Notes under the pieces: model-generated | Databases searched by the model: none | Told to the model about the DNA's origin: nothing | What the model saw: only the letters and a program-made list of their open reading frames with translations | Shown: positions 45,401 through 54,263 of the stretch, in pieces | How positions within the stretch are numbered: position 1 is the stretch's first letter | Layout of the letters: each line of letters starts with the position of its first letter | DNA from: Prosopocoilus inquinatus | Lineage: Eukaryota; Arthropoda; Insecta; Coleoptera; Lucanidae | Reading direction: 5' to 3' | NCBI GenBank assembly: GCA_036172665.1 | Contig: CM069877.1 | Location: 12,792,501-12,856,500, forward strand | DNA: 64,000 nucleotides | Translations under genes and position numbers: made by a program

Positions 45401-46385
45401 GCTTTGCTCTGGTTGAGTTAGCCTTTGTTTTTTTTGAAATTTCGAATTTCAATTTTTTTGTGAGTTGTAGATACCGAATTGTTTCCTTATTTTTCATTTT
45501 TTAATTTTTTGAGTTTTGAATTTCGAATTTTAGGTTTATTTGTGAATATCCTTTTTTTCTTCTTGTTAATTGTGATGTGTTTTTTTAATTTTTCAGTTTT
45601 GAGCTTAAATTCCTGAAAAGTGAGTTAGACTCTGCTCGCTTGTATCGTCTTCGTTTAAGTTCAGTTCCAATTCAATTTAGGTCTCTTCAGGTTGAATATT
45701 TTGGGTTTTAATGTTTTTTTTTACTTGTACTTTTTTAATTTCTTGAATTTTGAGTTCGAATTTTGGGTGTGCTTGAATTAGACTGAATCGAAACTAGATA
45801 TTCTGAGGTTTAATTGTTTTCGAGTTGTGACGTTTATTTTGAGTTTTAAGTTTCACTTTTTTTATCTAGATTGCGGTGAGAACCAGCTGCTTCTGTACCA
45901 TCCCAGCAAACACCCATTTTAAACGAAGTGATAATTATAAAAGCAGAATTGAGCGGGAAGTTTCGAACTCGCTTACTAGGAGTGAGTTGAAACTTACTCA
46001 CATTTTCAAAAATAGAATAATTTGAGCTTACCTACAAAAGCAAGAGCGTGAGTAATGCTGCAAACCCCCATTCCAAACGAAGTTATACAATTATAAAAGC
46101 AGAATTGAGCGCGAAGTTTTGCAGAAATTAAATAATAAATAAAAATTTGAGCTTACCTACAAAAGCAAGGGCGCAAGTGATGCTGTAAAAGCTTCCTGCC
46201 TTCGACGTTTCGTAAACGGGTCTGCCTTCAAGGTACTTGAAAACGTGCGGACTCAACCCGAACAGTTTTGTTACCACTTGCAGAGGCACGAGCGTATCGT
46301 AAATGTCATGAGGTTTTTGAAAGTTTCCAAAAAATCTGCGTGCATAGGCGCTGCTTAGCACGGGATACCTCGGAGTCCGTCCCAT
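30394..46385 (-). CDS. Gustatory receptor gene A, six exons, complete-looking (431 codons)
   Basis: Exons in transcript order: 46385-46157, 33485-33240, 33171-32603, 30920-30855, 30655-30566, 30489-30394. All junctions are GT...AG, phases are 1,1,0,0,0, and the frame is open to TGA at 30394-30396. The product is a seven-helix insect Gr. It has the N-terminal motif DTLVPLQVVTKLFGLSP, the exon-3 block HSQLCHVGRLLNQSFGLPIL, FTAFDFFDIDM in exon 5 and TTYLMILLQLD in exon 6. It is a paralogue of gene B with the same exon plan, so the pair arose by tandem duplication. Intron 1 is 12.7 kb and contains partial copies of exon 2 with its acceptor and of the exon-1 donor; these could disturb splicing, but the coding exons themselves are intact. 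Tissue and ligand unknown. Confidence 0.85.
30566..30655 (-). CDS. Gr gene A exon 5
   Basis: Acceptor TTGCGTTTCAG precedes 30655; donor TCG|GTAAGG follows 30566. 30 codons with HWNFKFTAFDFFDIDMALF. Confidence 0.88.
30855..30920 (-). CDS. Gr gene A exon 4 (22 codons)
   Basis: Acceptor TTAACTTACAG precedes 30920; donor GAA|GTAAGT follows 30855. It encodes ASMAGEIIYKMENRFEPEI and three more residues. Confidence 0.83.
30944..31900. mobile_element. Foldback element, ~957 bp, TATACAG termini
   Basis: The left half (TATACAGGGTTAAAACTAAT, GGGTCTCGTAAACTATAAGA, GGTTAGGTTTGACAGTTTCG) is repeated in reverse order and complement in the right half (CGAAACTGTCAATCCTAACC, TGTAGTTTACGAGATCCCCA, AACTCTGTATAC). 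The whole element is therefore one long imperfect hairpin centred near 31425. It lies in intron 3 of Gr gene A. The block GAGATACAAA(G)ATGGTTAAAT also occurs in the 28.7-29.5 kb palindrome, so the two are relatives. Confidence 0.82.
31897..32377. mobile_element. DNA element with ATACAGGGTGATTCAT ends, ~480 bp
   Basis: Left end TATACAGGGTGATTCATATT; right end in reverse complement TTATACCGGGTGATCAATGG. It abuts the preceding foldback element, sharing the GTATAC junction. Related to 8571-9031. Confidence 0.6.
32603..33171 (-). CDS. Gr gene A exon 3 (helices 3-6)
   Basis: A long polypyrimidine tract and TTTTAG acceptor precede 33171; donor GAG|GTTAGT follows 32603. It encodes LFVTLIFSALEYM, CFLMCYVPMVVNGLMECQFV, the conserved intracellular loop with LRQRFSILNAEL, then LCHVGRLLNQSFGLPILLDV and FALALVCSMVKNE. 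Entry phase 1, exit phase 0. Confidence 0.88.
33240..33485 (-). CDS. Gr gene A exon 2 (functional copy)
   Basis: Acceptor AAAAAACTTTTAG precedes 33485; donor TTAG|GTGAGC follows 33240. It begins GYYVFAVEERAEIHL, contains MYQLYGSVVVMMTAVF, and ends ARNLIL+G. Only this copy has the 3' half of the exon and its donor; the two upstream copies in the array are truncated at ...MYQLYGS. Confidence 0.87.
34973..35080. promoter_or_regulatory. TATCGATA-rich block, copy 1
   Basis: Six or more CGATA/TATCG sites within ~105 bp, including perfect ATATCGATAT palindromes. The same block is at 37925-38030 and 40870-40975. A smaller cluster (AAATATCGATATATT) occurs at 33896, 36861 and 39810. TATCGATA is the DREF site and CGATA the BEAF site in flies; function here is only suggested by the motif. 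Confidence 0.55.
35649..35772. mobile_element. MITE CCGATTTCTTCACCTCC, copy 1 (124 bp)
   Basis: Imperfect inverted halves: CCGATTTCTTCACCTCCTGA, ACTTATCTGCCAGGTA against TACCTGACAGATAAATTTAT and AGAAATCGGG. Other copies are at 38600-38723 and 53853-53980; the last has the best-preserved ends. Confidence 0.75.
35778..35915. mobile_element. Harbinger-type MITE GGGCCGGTATTTCA, copy 1 (138 bp)
   Basis: Inverted ends GGGCCGGTATTTCA / TGAAATACCGGCCC, flanked by TTA on both sides (35775-35777, 35916-35918). The body is AT-rich and palindromic (GCTTAACTTTAAGC...GCTTAAAAATTAA). It was duplicated with the array. Confidence 0.85.
36363..36458 (-). pseudogene. Truncated copy of Gr gene A exon 2 (array unit 2), frameshifted
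   Basis: Retains the intron acceptor AAAAAACTTTTAG and the start GYYVFAVEE, but a 2-bp loss shifts the frame directly after (CTTTCTTCG instead of CTCTTTCTTCG). The copy ends at the unit junction and has no donor site. Confidence 0.85.
38600..38723. mobile_element. MITE CCGATTTCTTCACCTCC, copy 2
   Basis: Duplicate of 35649-35772 within array unit 2. Here the right end GGTGAAGAAATCGGG pairs better with the left. Confidence 0.75.
38729..38866. mobile_element. Harbinger-type MITE GGGCCGGTATTTCA, copy 2
   Basis: 138 bp with TTA duplications; the array duplicate of 35778-35915. In unit 3 only a remnant (GTGCCCGTATTTCAGTCAC, 41548) is left, where that unit is deleted. Confidence 0.83.
39308..39402 (-). 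pseudogene. Truncated copy of Gr gene A exon 2 (array unit 3), frame intact
   Basis: The acceptor and 95 bp of exon are kept in frame (GYYVFAVEERAEIHL ... MYQLYGS), running directly into repeat sequence without a donor. It sits upstream of the real exon 2 in the transcript, so it offers a decoy acceptor. Confidence 0.85.
41811..45880. repeat. T-rich degenerate long-period repeats in Gr gene A intron 1
   Basis: About 4 kb, very T-rich on this strand. From about 43,000 the phrase GAATTTCGAATTTTGGTTTA + TTTGTGTGTGGTCTTTG recurs near 43385, 43730, 43885, 44330, 44770, 45195 and 45525 (period mostly 340-450 bp). Each is accompanied by 'TTTAGAGTTTTAC', 'CTGGGTTGAGTTGAGTT', 'GAGTTCACTCCCCTTAGCC' and 'TTTAGTGTTTTATG'. 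Reverse-oriented copies of the same phrase set are at 47700-48360 and 52380-52610. Confidence 0.75.
45905..46055. repeat. Duplicated exon-1 splice donor region of Gr gene A
   Basis: AACGAAGT...ATTATAAAAGCAGAATTGAGCG...TTGAGCTTACCTACAAAAGC appears twice, at about 45918-46053 and 46075-46170. On the minus strand the second (outer) copy is the real exon-1 end, CTTGCTTTTGTAG|GTAAGC. The first copy repeats the last ~34 bp of the exon with an identical donor, followed by ~110 bp of intron. Confidence 0.8.
46157..46385 (-). CDS. Gr gene A exon 1 (start)
   Basis: ATG at 46383-46385; 76 codons plus one base to the donor GTAG|GTAAGC. It contains the Gr N-terminal motif LVPLQVVTKLFGLSPHVF and the first helix FYSITCALAFVG. 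The N-terminal 25-residue extension before the motif is longer than in gene B. Confidence 0.82.
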
Positions 46386-47090
46386 TTCTTGGCCCTTCTG
46401 AATCGCATCGTCCCTCTTTTGAGGTTATAATTACGCGCCCCCAAAGCAAATAAATTTTCCGCTCGGTTACATGGTAAAATCGGTCATCATTTATTCATGT
46501 TATTGATTTTCGTCGAACTTCGTCCTCGTTATTATTAAATGTGTTTCGCGATTATTCGAACTGATTTGCTGATGTAACGACGAAGCTAAATAAATAATTT
46601 CACCAAAAAATAAATAAAGGCACAAAAAAATTAAAAAAATAATCGGGAGCACATCACACCATTTTTTTTTTGTTATCACTCACTAAATTCTTCCTGCTGT
46701 ACTTTCTTAACTTCGTTCTTCGTCTTGTGACACGAACATGCATATTTAATTATCTTCTGCTACTACATTTTATAAACGAGCAATTCCATTAAGGACCCGA
46801 CACTGTAATAATTAATGACGCTTTTTCAAGACGAATTTATAAATCACGTTTTTTTCCTGGAATGATAATAATAATAACAATAATATTAATACCGATATAC
46901 GATTTTAAATGAATTAAATTTAAATGTTATGTTATATTTTGACATTATTATATAGGTATGTTATATTTTGACCTGTGCTATGTCCATATCGATTTAAAGG
47001 ATTAATAAAGATTATGATTATGATTATGATTAACTTGAAACGTCATAATGTTCAAATTAAAGAAAAATTTTTTTCTAAAATCTTTCATTA
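46386..47090. other. Upstream DNA of Gr gene A
   Basis: Presumed promoter region; AT-rich. A (GATTAT)n stretch follows AATAAA near 47003-47032 and resembles the 3' tail of a LINE on the plus strand. No gene is seen. Confidence 0.4.
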
Positions 47091-47217
47091 TGCTTTGACA
47101 GCAAGCATGGCCGCCTTGCATGGGGGACTCATTAGGAGCAAATCCCGCTTCAATTTTGTCTATCCTACTGCAATGTTAGGTCAAAAAGCGATAGTAAGAT
47201 GTCGCTATTTTATATGT
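47091..47217. repeat. Single copy of the GCATGGGGGACT / AAAAAGCGATAG repeat
   Basis: CTTGCATGGGGGACTCATTA ... AGGTCAAAAAGCGATAGTAA to TGTCGCTATTTTAT; about 95 percent like 18020-18126 and the inverted copy at 17730-17850. Confidence 0.8.
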
Positions 47218-47310
47218 TCAAATTAAAATTTTAAAAGTTAATATGTATTGAAAAACCGTGGTGGAAATGACGTTTTCTCCTTTTCGAACTTAATTTCTCC
47301 ACCACGGCGC

Positions 47311-47650
47311 TAAGTACCTTGCCCAATAAGCAATTGCGTGGGCGGAGCCACTATGACGTAAAGGTCGTTTAAAATTTAAAAATTTCTCTCGTCCAATAGG
47401 AACGTGTGCGAGTGATATTAAAGTCGTTTCAATTTTGAGACATTTTGGCGCTAATAAACACCCTCCCTCCCCCTTCCCCTTCCCCAACATGAAAAAGGGC
47501 AGAATCACTATGACGTAAAGGTCACTAAAAATACTTCGTCCAATAAGCACGAATGTGGGCAGAACCGTTGTGACGTAGAAAGAAATCGTTTTCAATTTTA
47601 AAACTTCTAGCCTAAAGTATTTCGTCCAATAAAGGCGAGTGTGGGCGGAC
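47311..47650. promoter_or_regulatory. Array of CCAAT / GGGCGG / TGACGTA motifs, ~4 repeats
   Basis: Four diverged ~80-110 bp units, each combining CCAATA(A/G) (at 47321, 47395, 47541, 47628), GTGGGC(G/A)GA (47339, 47493-like, 47553, 47641) and, in three of them, TGACGTA(A/G) (47355, 47511, 47571). On the minus strand these are ATTGG, CCGCCC and TACGTCA elements. The array is 0.9-1.3 kb upstream of the Gr gene A start codon. It could be an enhancer, a bidirectional promoter remnant or a subterminal repeat of a mobile element. Confidence 0.5.
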
Positions 47651-47699
47651 CGTTTACCAGGGTCGGGGACGCCAATGCCATTAATTAATAAATTAATAA

Positions 47700-48360
47700 A
47701 CCGCTGCTGGAACGATCCCAAGGTCAGCCAAACTCGATTCAACTAGTGAACTAAACCTTTTTTAACCTAAGCAAAGAATTAAAAATAAAAACAACAAAAG
47801 TATTAAAACAAAAAGATTTAAAGCAGACGAAAAAATTTAAAGAAAATTAATGTCCACCCAATTCAACTTCATTCAGCCCAATTAAAAAATTAAGACCAAG
47901 AAATATTAAAAAAAATAAAAGTAAATAAATGCGAAAATGAAGCTAGACAAATCTCAAGGTCAACTCAACTGAACCCAGTCGAACTCAAAATAATTGTGTT
48001 CAATTGAGGGAAAACATTTGAAAGGCAAAAAATTGAAAGAAAAAAATGTAAAAAAATTAAAAAACCGATTAAGGCGACCATTGTCAAGGTCAGACAAACT
48101 CGACCCAACAACCGAACTCGGCTTCTATTCTGTTCAACACAATCAAAAAAATAAAATTAAAAAAAGAAAAACAATAGAAAAGTTGCAATTAAAAATTAAA
48201 TAGAGTTGTTAAATTCGATGTCAACCCGACCCAATTGCCCTCAACCTAACTCCAACATTAGTAAAAAAAAATTAAACAAATTAAAATGAACCTCAACACA
48301 TCTCAAAAATTATTTAAGAAATTAAAGTTAAAAAAATGTTAAAATTTATACATGGATTAA
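47700..48360. repeat. A-rich repeat block, reverse-oriented copy of the 43-45 kb family
   Basis: 'CAAGGTCAACTCAACTGAAC', 'CCAGTCGAACTCAAA' and 'AAGGTCAGACAAACTCGACC' are reverse complements of the TTGAGTTGAGTTGG-type phrases in 43-45 kb. It continues at 52380-52610, on the other side of the element 48361-52310, which therefore seems to have split it. Confidence 0.6.
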
Positions 48361-51300
48361 CCCACTAAGCATAGAATGTTACGCATCATTTCTGAAACGT
48401 TTTCAATACAACAACACATTTTCAACAAAATGTTGATAGAATATTACAAATGGTATGTGGAATGTTATGAAATACCAATGTAATGTTACTACATAACAGA
48501 ATAATAACATTTATTGAAAATATCGAAATTACTTTACAGCACTGCATGAAACATTACATAATATTGTTGAAACATGATACTTTTATGATAAGTAAAGTTT
48601 TGCTTAAATGTTATAATAACAACCCAAATTCAACGATATTTCTCAATTATTTAATGCGCCTGTGCGTAATAATATGGCGTCGCAACTTTTGCTGCTCTTC
48701 ACTAGTTTCGACAATTTACTAGATTTAGGTATATTCCGATTGCTACTGATAGTGCTAATTGTCGTTGCTGTTCTTAATTTGGGGACATGAAACATCATCT
48801 ATTTAATGAACAAATAAACTGTTTATGGACTAATTTAATACTTTTACTTTACGTATAAAACTGAATGTGACACCTTAAGTATACTATACATACGTATATA
48901 ACATATATTATACATATATTTGGAAAATATCTTGTATTAACATACGCGCAATATGTCGCAGATTGAATTTGTACTACCTCCTACCTCTTTCAAATGTTTA
49001 TTGTTAAAAATGTAAAATGAAAAGGAGTAGGAACGTTAAATCATAGTTTCCTAAAAAAAAATAAAATATCTGACAATCGAAAAAATACAGGGTGTTTGAA
49101 AATTACTAGTACAAAAAAAAAACTGTGGCATCTGGAAGTCCTAAGAAATCCAAAAAAAAAAAAAAACATTTAAAAAAATTTCTTTTATTATTTTTATTTT
49201 AATTTTTTTTTCATAAAATAACGCCATTTCCGTCACCTCATTATTCATGTAAGCGGCATTCATTTCAGTAATAACAATGTAGCAAGCTGTGACTATTGTG
49301 ACAGCTTATCATCTTAACTCAGTGGCGTAACAACAATTTCAGCCACATTTTTAGTAATTTTTATTTCGAAAACTAAAGGACTTTTGTTGGATTTTTTTTT
49401 GCCGAACATCAACTCACCATCCCCAATAACCAATTTATTTTGTACTGGCAATTTAAACATCCGGTATATCTCGACTTCTTACACATGACAAAAACTGATA
49501 GTGTTTTTTACTAACGTTCACTACATGCACTGAGTGTATCTCCAACTCATTTTATTACGTGAGGTTAGAAGAAGATGGGAGATACACTGAGTAAGCACTC
49601 ATTGCATTAGTGCATGTCAGTAGAAAACGCTATGAGTTAATTTTTAAATATGGATATTAAGAATCAACTTTTTTTTTAAATATCTGCAAATTAACATATT
49701 TGTTGGTGAAAGTGGTCAATGCCAGAAGAAATTTAAAGTATTATTTTACTATACTATATTTAATTTTGTATTTTGACAGTTATTGCGAATATCACAGAAC
49801 CTGTACTGTTCAATCTACGGTACGTATTTTTGTTTCCAAGGCTACTCGAGGTGGTTTTTTATTGAAGGCTCGTTATTAGAAGTACACACTAAAAAATTAC
49901 TCCTAATTAAAAAGTGATATTGCTTTAGGAAAAGGGAAAAAACCGCTGCAGTTAGGCTGCACTATCGCTTTACGATAAATCCTCGAAAGTGATGCTACAT
50001 TTTAAAGTTAGAATTCAGAATGCAAAGAACACACGTGAAAAATATAGAGGTAAAATGTTTTATTTATTTTACGTATTTTTAAAAGAAATACATTTCAGAT
50101 TTTCAGTCACATCATCTAAAATGGTTTTATATTAATAAAGAAAAATTGTTGAAAAACTGATGAAGGGTAAGTAATACGATTTTTTTAATTGTTTGGACAT
50201 TATAATGTATTCATATATATATATATATATCATTTTCTTCATTTATATTTACAGAATTTTGTAACCTCCCCGAGAACAAAATTTTTAGCACGAGAAAATA
50301 ATGGTGAAGCCATACAATTTTTTTAAACAAATGTATGATTAACAGCGATTACATAGAAGTTTTGGACCAAACTCAACTTACCAAATAGACACAGCTGATT
50401 ACGTTCTATTGTCCCCCGCCTGCAAGTACGCCTATTTCGCTCATTCAGTATTTAATAAGCGGATTAGATTTAATAATTATTATGATCTTCACGGCTTGTA
50501 TTTTTATATTTGGTGTTTCAATATATTATTTTGATTGTAAATACATATATTGATGTCCACCGACGTTTCATTAATTGTATTAATAAACACTTTGCATAGT
50601 AAGATTCCTTCTGTGTTACAATTAGAAAATATAATCTATGTAGATACATTAATATTGAATATACTTCATCTTTGCATTTGGAATTTATTAAATCTATCTC
50701 TGTCTCACAAAATAAGAAAGATCTCCTTTGTAACTACTTATTATGAATACAGTTCATTACAATGGCACCCTTTGGAGTGCTGTTTCGGCCCTGTTTGGGG
50801 GCTCCTCAGCAGAGGGATCGCGAAGTAATCAATCATTTTAAAGTTTACAAGTGATAACGTTTTCGAACGTTCTTTCAGCTTTCAAATTTATCATCTTTAT
50901 AATCCATTAAATGAATCACTAAAATCTTTAAGTATGTCTAAATTTAAATGTGAACTATATAAAATTTCATTTTTGGAGCAGTGCTGATGTGTGCGAAAAA
51001 TCTTATACTAATTACCTTGTGTAATAATAACTTATTTACGATTTAATATGTGTTCTATTTTGTTTTGTTATATGTAGATATGCTCTTTAGAACACAAATA
51101 GCTTTTTCTTTCGCTCATTGAATATGTGTTTTTTTTTTTTCATTATGCTTTAGTTATTTCATGCAACGTTAATTGATTGCTCGATTTTTAGTTTTAATAT
51201 TTTTATTAAATTGCGTTTAATTTCTAAGCTTTTTTGCCTGTCGCAGAATTGTAATGTAGGCAGTCCTATTTTTCATTTAATCTGTTTTAGCAATCATGGT

Positions 51301-51434
51301 TAGCTTGTAAAGCAGGTAGGATTATTCCTATGCCTGAAGCTCGCCCTGTGGTTCGTAAGTCATTCTTACTTTTTAATTAGTTAATTTGTTATCTCTTCTC
51401 CTATTTGTAATGGTAAGTTTAATCGAATAAAGAC

Positions 51435-51468
<34 letters not shown>

Positions 51469-52310
51469 AAGCAGCTGTATTGAAGTGGACGTTAGCAATA
51501 TGAAGCAATGCAACACATATTGCTAAACTAAAAATTTGCACCAATAAGTACAGAATGAAGTAACATACAAAAAATATGTTACGTAGTGATTGCTGCAGAT
51601 TTTTAGTTTGCAAAATGATGCGATGCTAATGTGCGTTTTACTTCAAAATTACATATTGTGTTTCACTTCACAGCTACAAACCCCTGAATTTTTAAATTTA
51701 TTTACGAATCGATTCTAAATTTTTGTCAATTGTGCGTCCTTTTAAAACCAACATTTTCTGATTATAAAGCCGCAGTCAAAAACAAATGGCAAAAAATTAA
51801 CATATTAGACTTTGTTTAATCACGAAAAGTTATAAAGAAATTTGGGAATTGGGGTTATTTCCAAATTTTAAACAACTTTTTTAAATAACTTTTCATGATT
51901 AAACAAGGCGAAATTTTAAAATCGATCCGTTAATAAATTTAAAAAAAGTACAGATGTGTGTAGATGAGAAGTGAAATACAGTGTGTTATCTTGTAATAGT
52001 AGTGCAATGTTTCTAAAGGAACGTCAATGACACATTCCTAAAGGAACGTTCATGAAACAAGTATAGGAAACATAATGATAATATTACGTTCAAATATTAA
52101 TAAAACATTGCAATTGATGCTTATATAGCGTTAAGAAAGAAACGTCGGATCAACATTTTTATTATAACGTTATTCTGCAACATCGCTTACTAGGACATAG
52201 AACTATCGGCATAACGTTACTTTCTACACTAAACACGTTTAACCGGAAACATTACGTCTGATTAAATAACGTTCACAAAATGTTTACATAACATTTTTTT
52301 GCTTGGTGGG
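48361..52310. mobile_element. Element with CCCAC(T/C)AAGCA inverted ends, ~3.95 kb
   Basis: Left end CCCACTAAGCATAGAATGTT; right end in reverse complement CCCACCAAGCAAAAAAATGT. Both end regions are rich in short 'AACGTTA' and 'ATGTTA(T/C)' motifs, and the same A-rich repeat family lies on both sides. No target duplication is evident (left flank GGATTAA, right flank ATCTGAC). Inside, a 38-codon frame at 48674-48790 (MASQLLLLFTSFDNLLDLGI) looks coding-like but is unassigned. A hairpin is built on CACTGAGTGTATCTCC (49526 and, inverted, near 49580). The rest is AT-rich. Confidence 0.6.
51370..51470 (+). repeat. LINE-like 3' tail with (TTA)n
   Basis: ...GTTTAATCGAATAAAGACTA then (TTA)n to 51467. 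The same AATAAA + ACTATTATT ending closes the LINE at 26795-28335, so the sequence before it (perhaps from about 50550) is likely the 3' end of a second, 5'-truncated LINE. Confidence 0.55.
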
Positions 52311-52735
52311 ATCTGACTTGTAAATAATTATAATTTTAATTATTATCATATAATTATTTAATATAATTAAAAATAAGCAGTTTGAAGACAAATCTCAAGG
52401 GCAACTCAACTGAACCCAATCGAACTCAAACTAATTGTGTTCAATTGAAGAAACATTTGAAATGCAAAAAACTGAAAGTAAAAAATTGTAAAAAATTACA
52501 AAACGATTGTCAAGGTCAGCCAAACTCGACCCAACAGCTGAATTCGGCTTCTATTCCGTTCAGCCTAAGCAAAAAAATTAAAATTTAAAAAAACTGCAAT
52601 AAAAAATGAAATAGCCTTGCCTGTTGTTTCACTTTTGAAGTTGAATTCATTTAATTTCTTGTTAAGCCTGGAGTACATTTTTTGTGGCGTTAAGCCTTGT
52701 ACGTACTGTTACTTATTTTATTGTGTTAAGCCTTG
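52311..52735. repeat. A-rich repeat continuation and short direct repeats
   Basis: 52380-52610 continues the family at 47700-48360 (CTCAAGGGCAACTCAACTGA). 52660-52737 holds two copies of 'TTAAGCCTTGTAC...ACTGTTACTTATTTTATT'; a third copy follows the mariner-like element at 53640. Confidence 0.55.
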
Positions 52736-52889
52736 TACAGTTGGGGAAATAGAAAGCGGGACAGTAAACGTTCGTTAGTTTAAACCTTACTTTTAAATTT
52801 AGGTAACTATGGTAATTCATCAACCTTCACATTAAATGATTCATCATTCCGTTTATAATTAAAAAATATAACGAACAAATACTTCATAC

Positions 52890-53214
52890 TGTTACGTTTC
52901 TAGGGTTTAAATTTATTTATTTAAACGAACCAAACGCTCTCTAAAAACTTAACCGTAATTTAATAATGCTTACAATCTAATTTATTTGTAACAATTTATT
53001 TACACACTAAATCTAACTTCGACGATCGCTATTTAGAACTCGACTGACTGCTGAGCCCACCCCGGCCGATTTTATATCCTTTGCTGCCTTCGCGTTTATT
53101 CCAACGCTGGAAAATTCGAGTTTGTTCGATGGTAGCGTGACGGCCGACGACGCATAATGACGAACCGACTTCTTGACGCCTTCAGTGTGACGTAGTGCTG
53201 AGTGGCTCGCCACA
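52890..53214 (-). mobile_element. Solo LTR, 325 bp, Ty3/Gypsy-like
   Basis: On the minus strand it starts TGTGGCGAGCCACTCAGCAC and ends CTAGAAACGTAACA, with TG...CA termini, a TATA box (GGATATAAAATCGG near 53080) and AATAAA signals near the 3' end. A 4-bp target duplication ATAC flanks it (52886-52889, 53215-53218), the size made by Gypsy-type integrases. No internal retroelement sequence is present, so it arose by recombination between two LTRs. Confidence 0.82.
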
Positions 53215-53356
53215 ATACAAATAAATCATACTAGTGTAATAGTTATTTTTTTATTTTACTTACAATTATTGCCACGCGAAATAAAATGAAACAAAATAAC
53301 AGTCACGCAGCCTTTCGATTGAATCATTGAATGCAAATGTCCGGACGTTGATTGAA

Positions 53357-53511
53357 TTAAGATTTCTGATATACATATTCCACATCCAAAATGTCACATA
53401 GTTCTTCCAAAGGCTTCACTAATTCCATTTGATTCACTGGTCGAAAATTTTCTCTCACATTTCCGTTAGAATGACGATACATTCTTAAGAACTCAATTTG
53501 ACGAGTTATTT
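53357..53511 (-). other. Short coding-like segment of unknown origin
   Basis: After an acceptor-like AACGTCAG, 50 codons with strongly protein-like composition run to TAA: ITRQIEFLRMYRHSNGNVRE, then ENFRPVNQMELVKPLEELCD and LDVEYVYQKS at the end. An in-frame TGA lies just upstream. It sits inside the mariner-like element, so it may be a captured or remnant terminal exon. I recognise no family. Confidence 0.35.
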
Positions 53512-53852
53512 CTGACGTTCACTGACAGTAATAAATTAATTAGAAGGGTCACGACCGTCACCAAGGAAACTTCACACTATCAAAATAATCGGAAATTTTG
53601 TTATAAGACTTGTCCCGCTTTCTATTTCCGCAGCTGTACATACTGTTACTTATTTGATTTGCCTTAAGATTGGTACGCAGTGTCATTCTGGTTACCATTT
53701 TCACTTAATCACATTTGATTGCGTGAGCCTTATTCTTCTGCGATTTGTCTTCTGCATTTAGTGGAGTTGGGATTGTATAAATTAATGTTAAATGCGAAAG
53801 CGGAATTAGTTTTGACGTTTTTAGTAGATGGCTTTATATCTTATATGTCTAA

Positions 53853-53980
53853 TGCCCGATTTCTTCACCTCCTGATAAAGTTATCTGCTAGGTATTATCA
53901 TTGGAAATCATTGTATCGATAATAGTTTCCCAGGATATTTCCCGGCAGATAAATTTATCAAGAGGTGAAGAAATCGAGCA
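53853..53980. mobile_element. MITE CCGATTTCTTCACCTCC, copy 3 (~128 bp)
   Basis: Inverted ends TGCCCGATTTCTTCACCTC and GAGGTGAAGAAATCGAGCA, flanked by TAA (left) and TTA (right), with a TTATCTGCTAGG / CCGGCAGATAA inner match. This is the best-preserved copy in the window. Confidence 0.8.
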
Positions 53981-54130
53981 TTAGCTCCTAAAGCTAAAAC
54001 CAAACATTGCAATGAAGAAAAATCAGTTTTGAAGAAAGTGGACTTTTGTTAAAAAGGTGAGCTTAAATGAATTACTGCTGAATGCAAAAAGGGCTTTTAT
54101 TAAAGCAAGACGCTCACTTGGTCACGAAAA

Positions 54131-54263
54131 TCAAGGCCTACTTGTGGTTTCCGACGGCAACTTTCTGTTCTTAATTATTTCTTTGATCGCCACCGACGAC
54201 AGCTTCGGTATTCTGGTGCGCTCGCCCGCATCGAAGTCCACCCTGTATAAGCCGAACTTCGTT
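54131..54263 (-). CDS. GH1 last exon
   Basis: Acceptor GATTTTTCAG precedes 54263. One base completes a Lys codon, then [20 protein letters not shown] and a basic, Ser/Thr-containing tail to TGA. The KFGLxxVDF...R.PK..S pattern is the normal GH1 C-terminus. Confidence 0.87.

Larger units (their letters stand above)
52738..53636. mobile_element. Mariner/Tc1-like element, 899 bp including a solo LTR
   Basis: Inverted ends of ~27 bp, CAGTTGGGGAAATAGAAAGC + GGGACA and, from the right, CAGCTGCGGAAATAGAAAGC + GGGACA, with TA on both sides (52736-52737, 53637-53638). Without the solo LTR inside it is about 570 bp, so it is probably non-autonomous. Confidence 0.75.

Noticed and set aside
49520..49620. 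Hairpin on CACTGAGTGTATCTCC as a microRNA precursor
   Set aside because: Stem is about 16 bp with a long unpaired middle; does not look like a standard pre-miRNA.
54236..54250. CACCCTGTATAAG inside the last GH1 exon, identical to the TACAGGGTG transposon terminus
   Set aside because: It encodes the conserved GLYRVDF strand of GH1 and has no partner terminus; coincidence.
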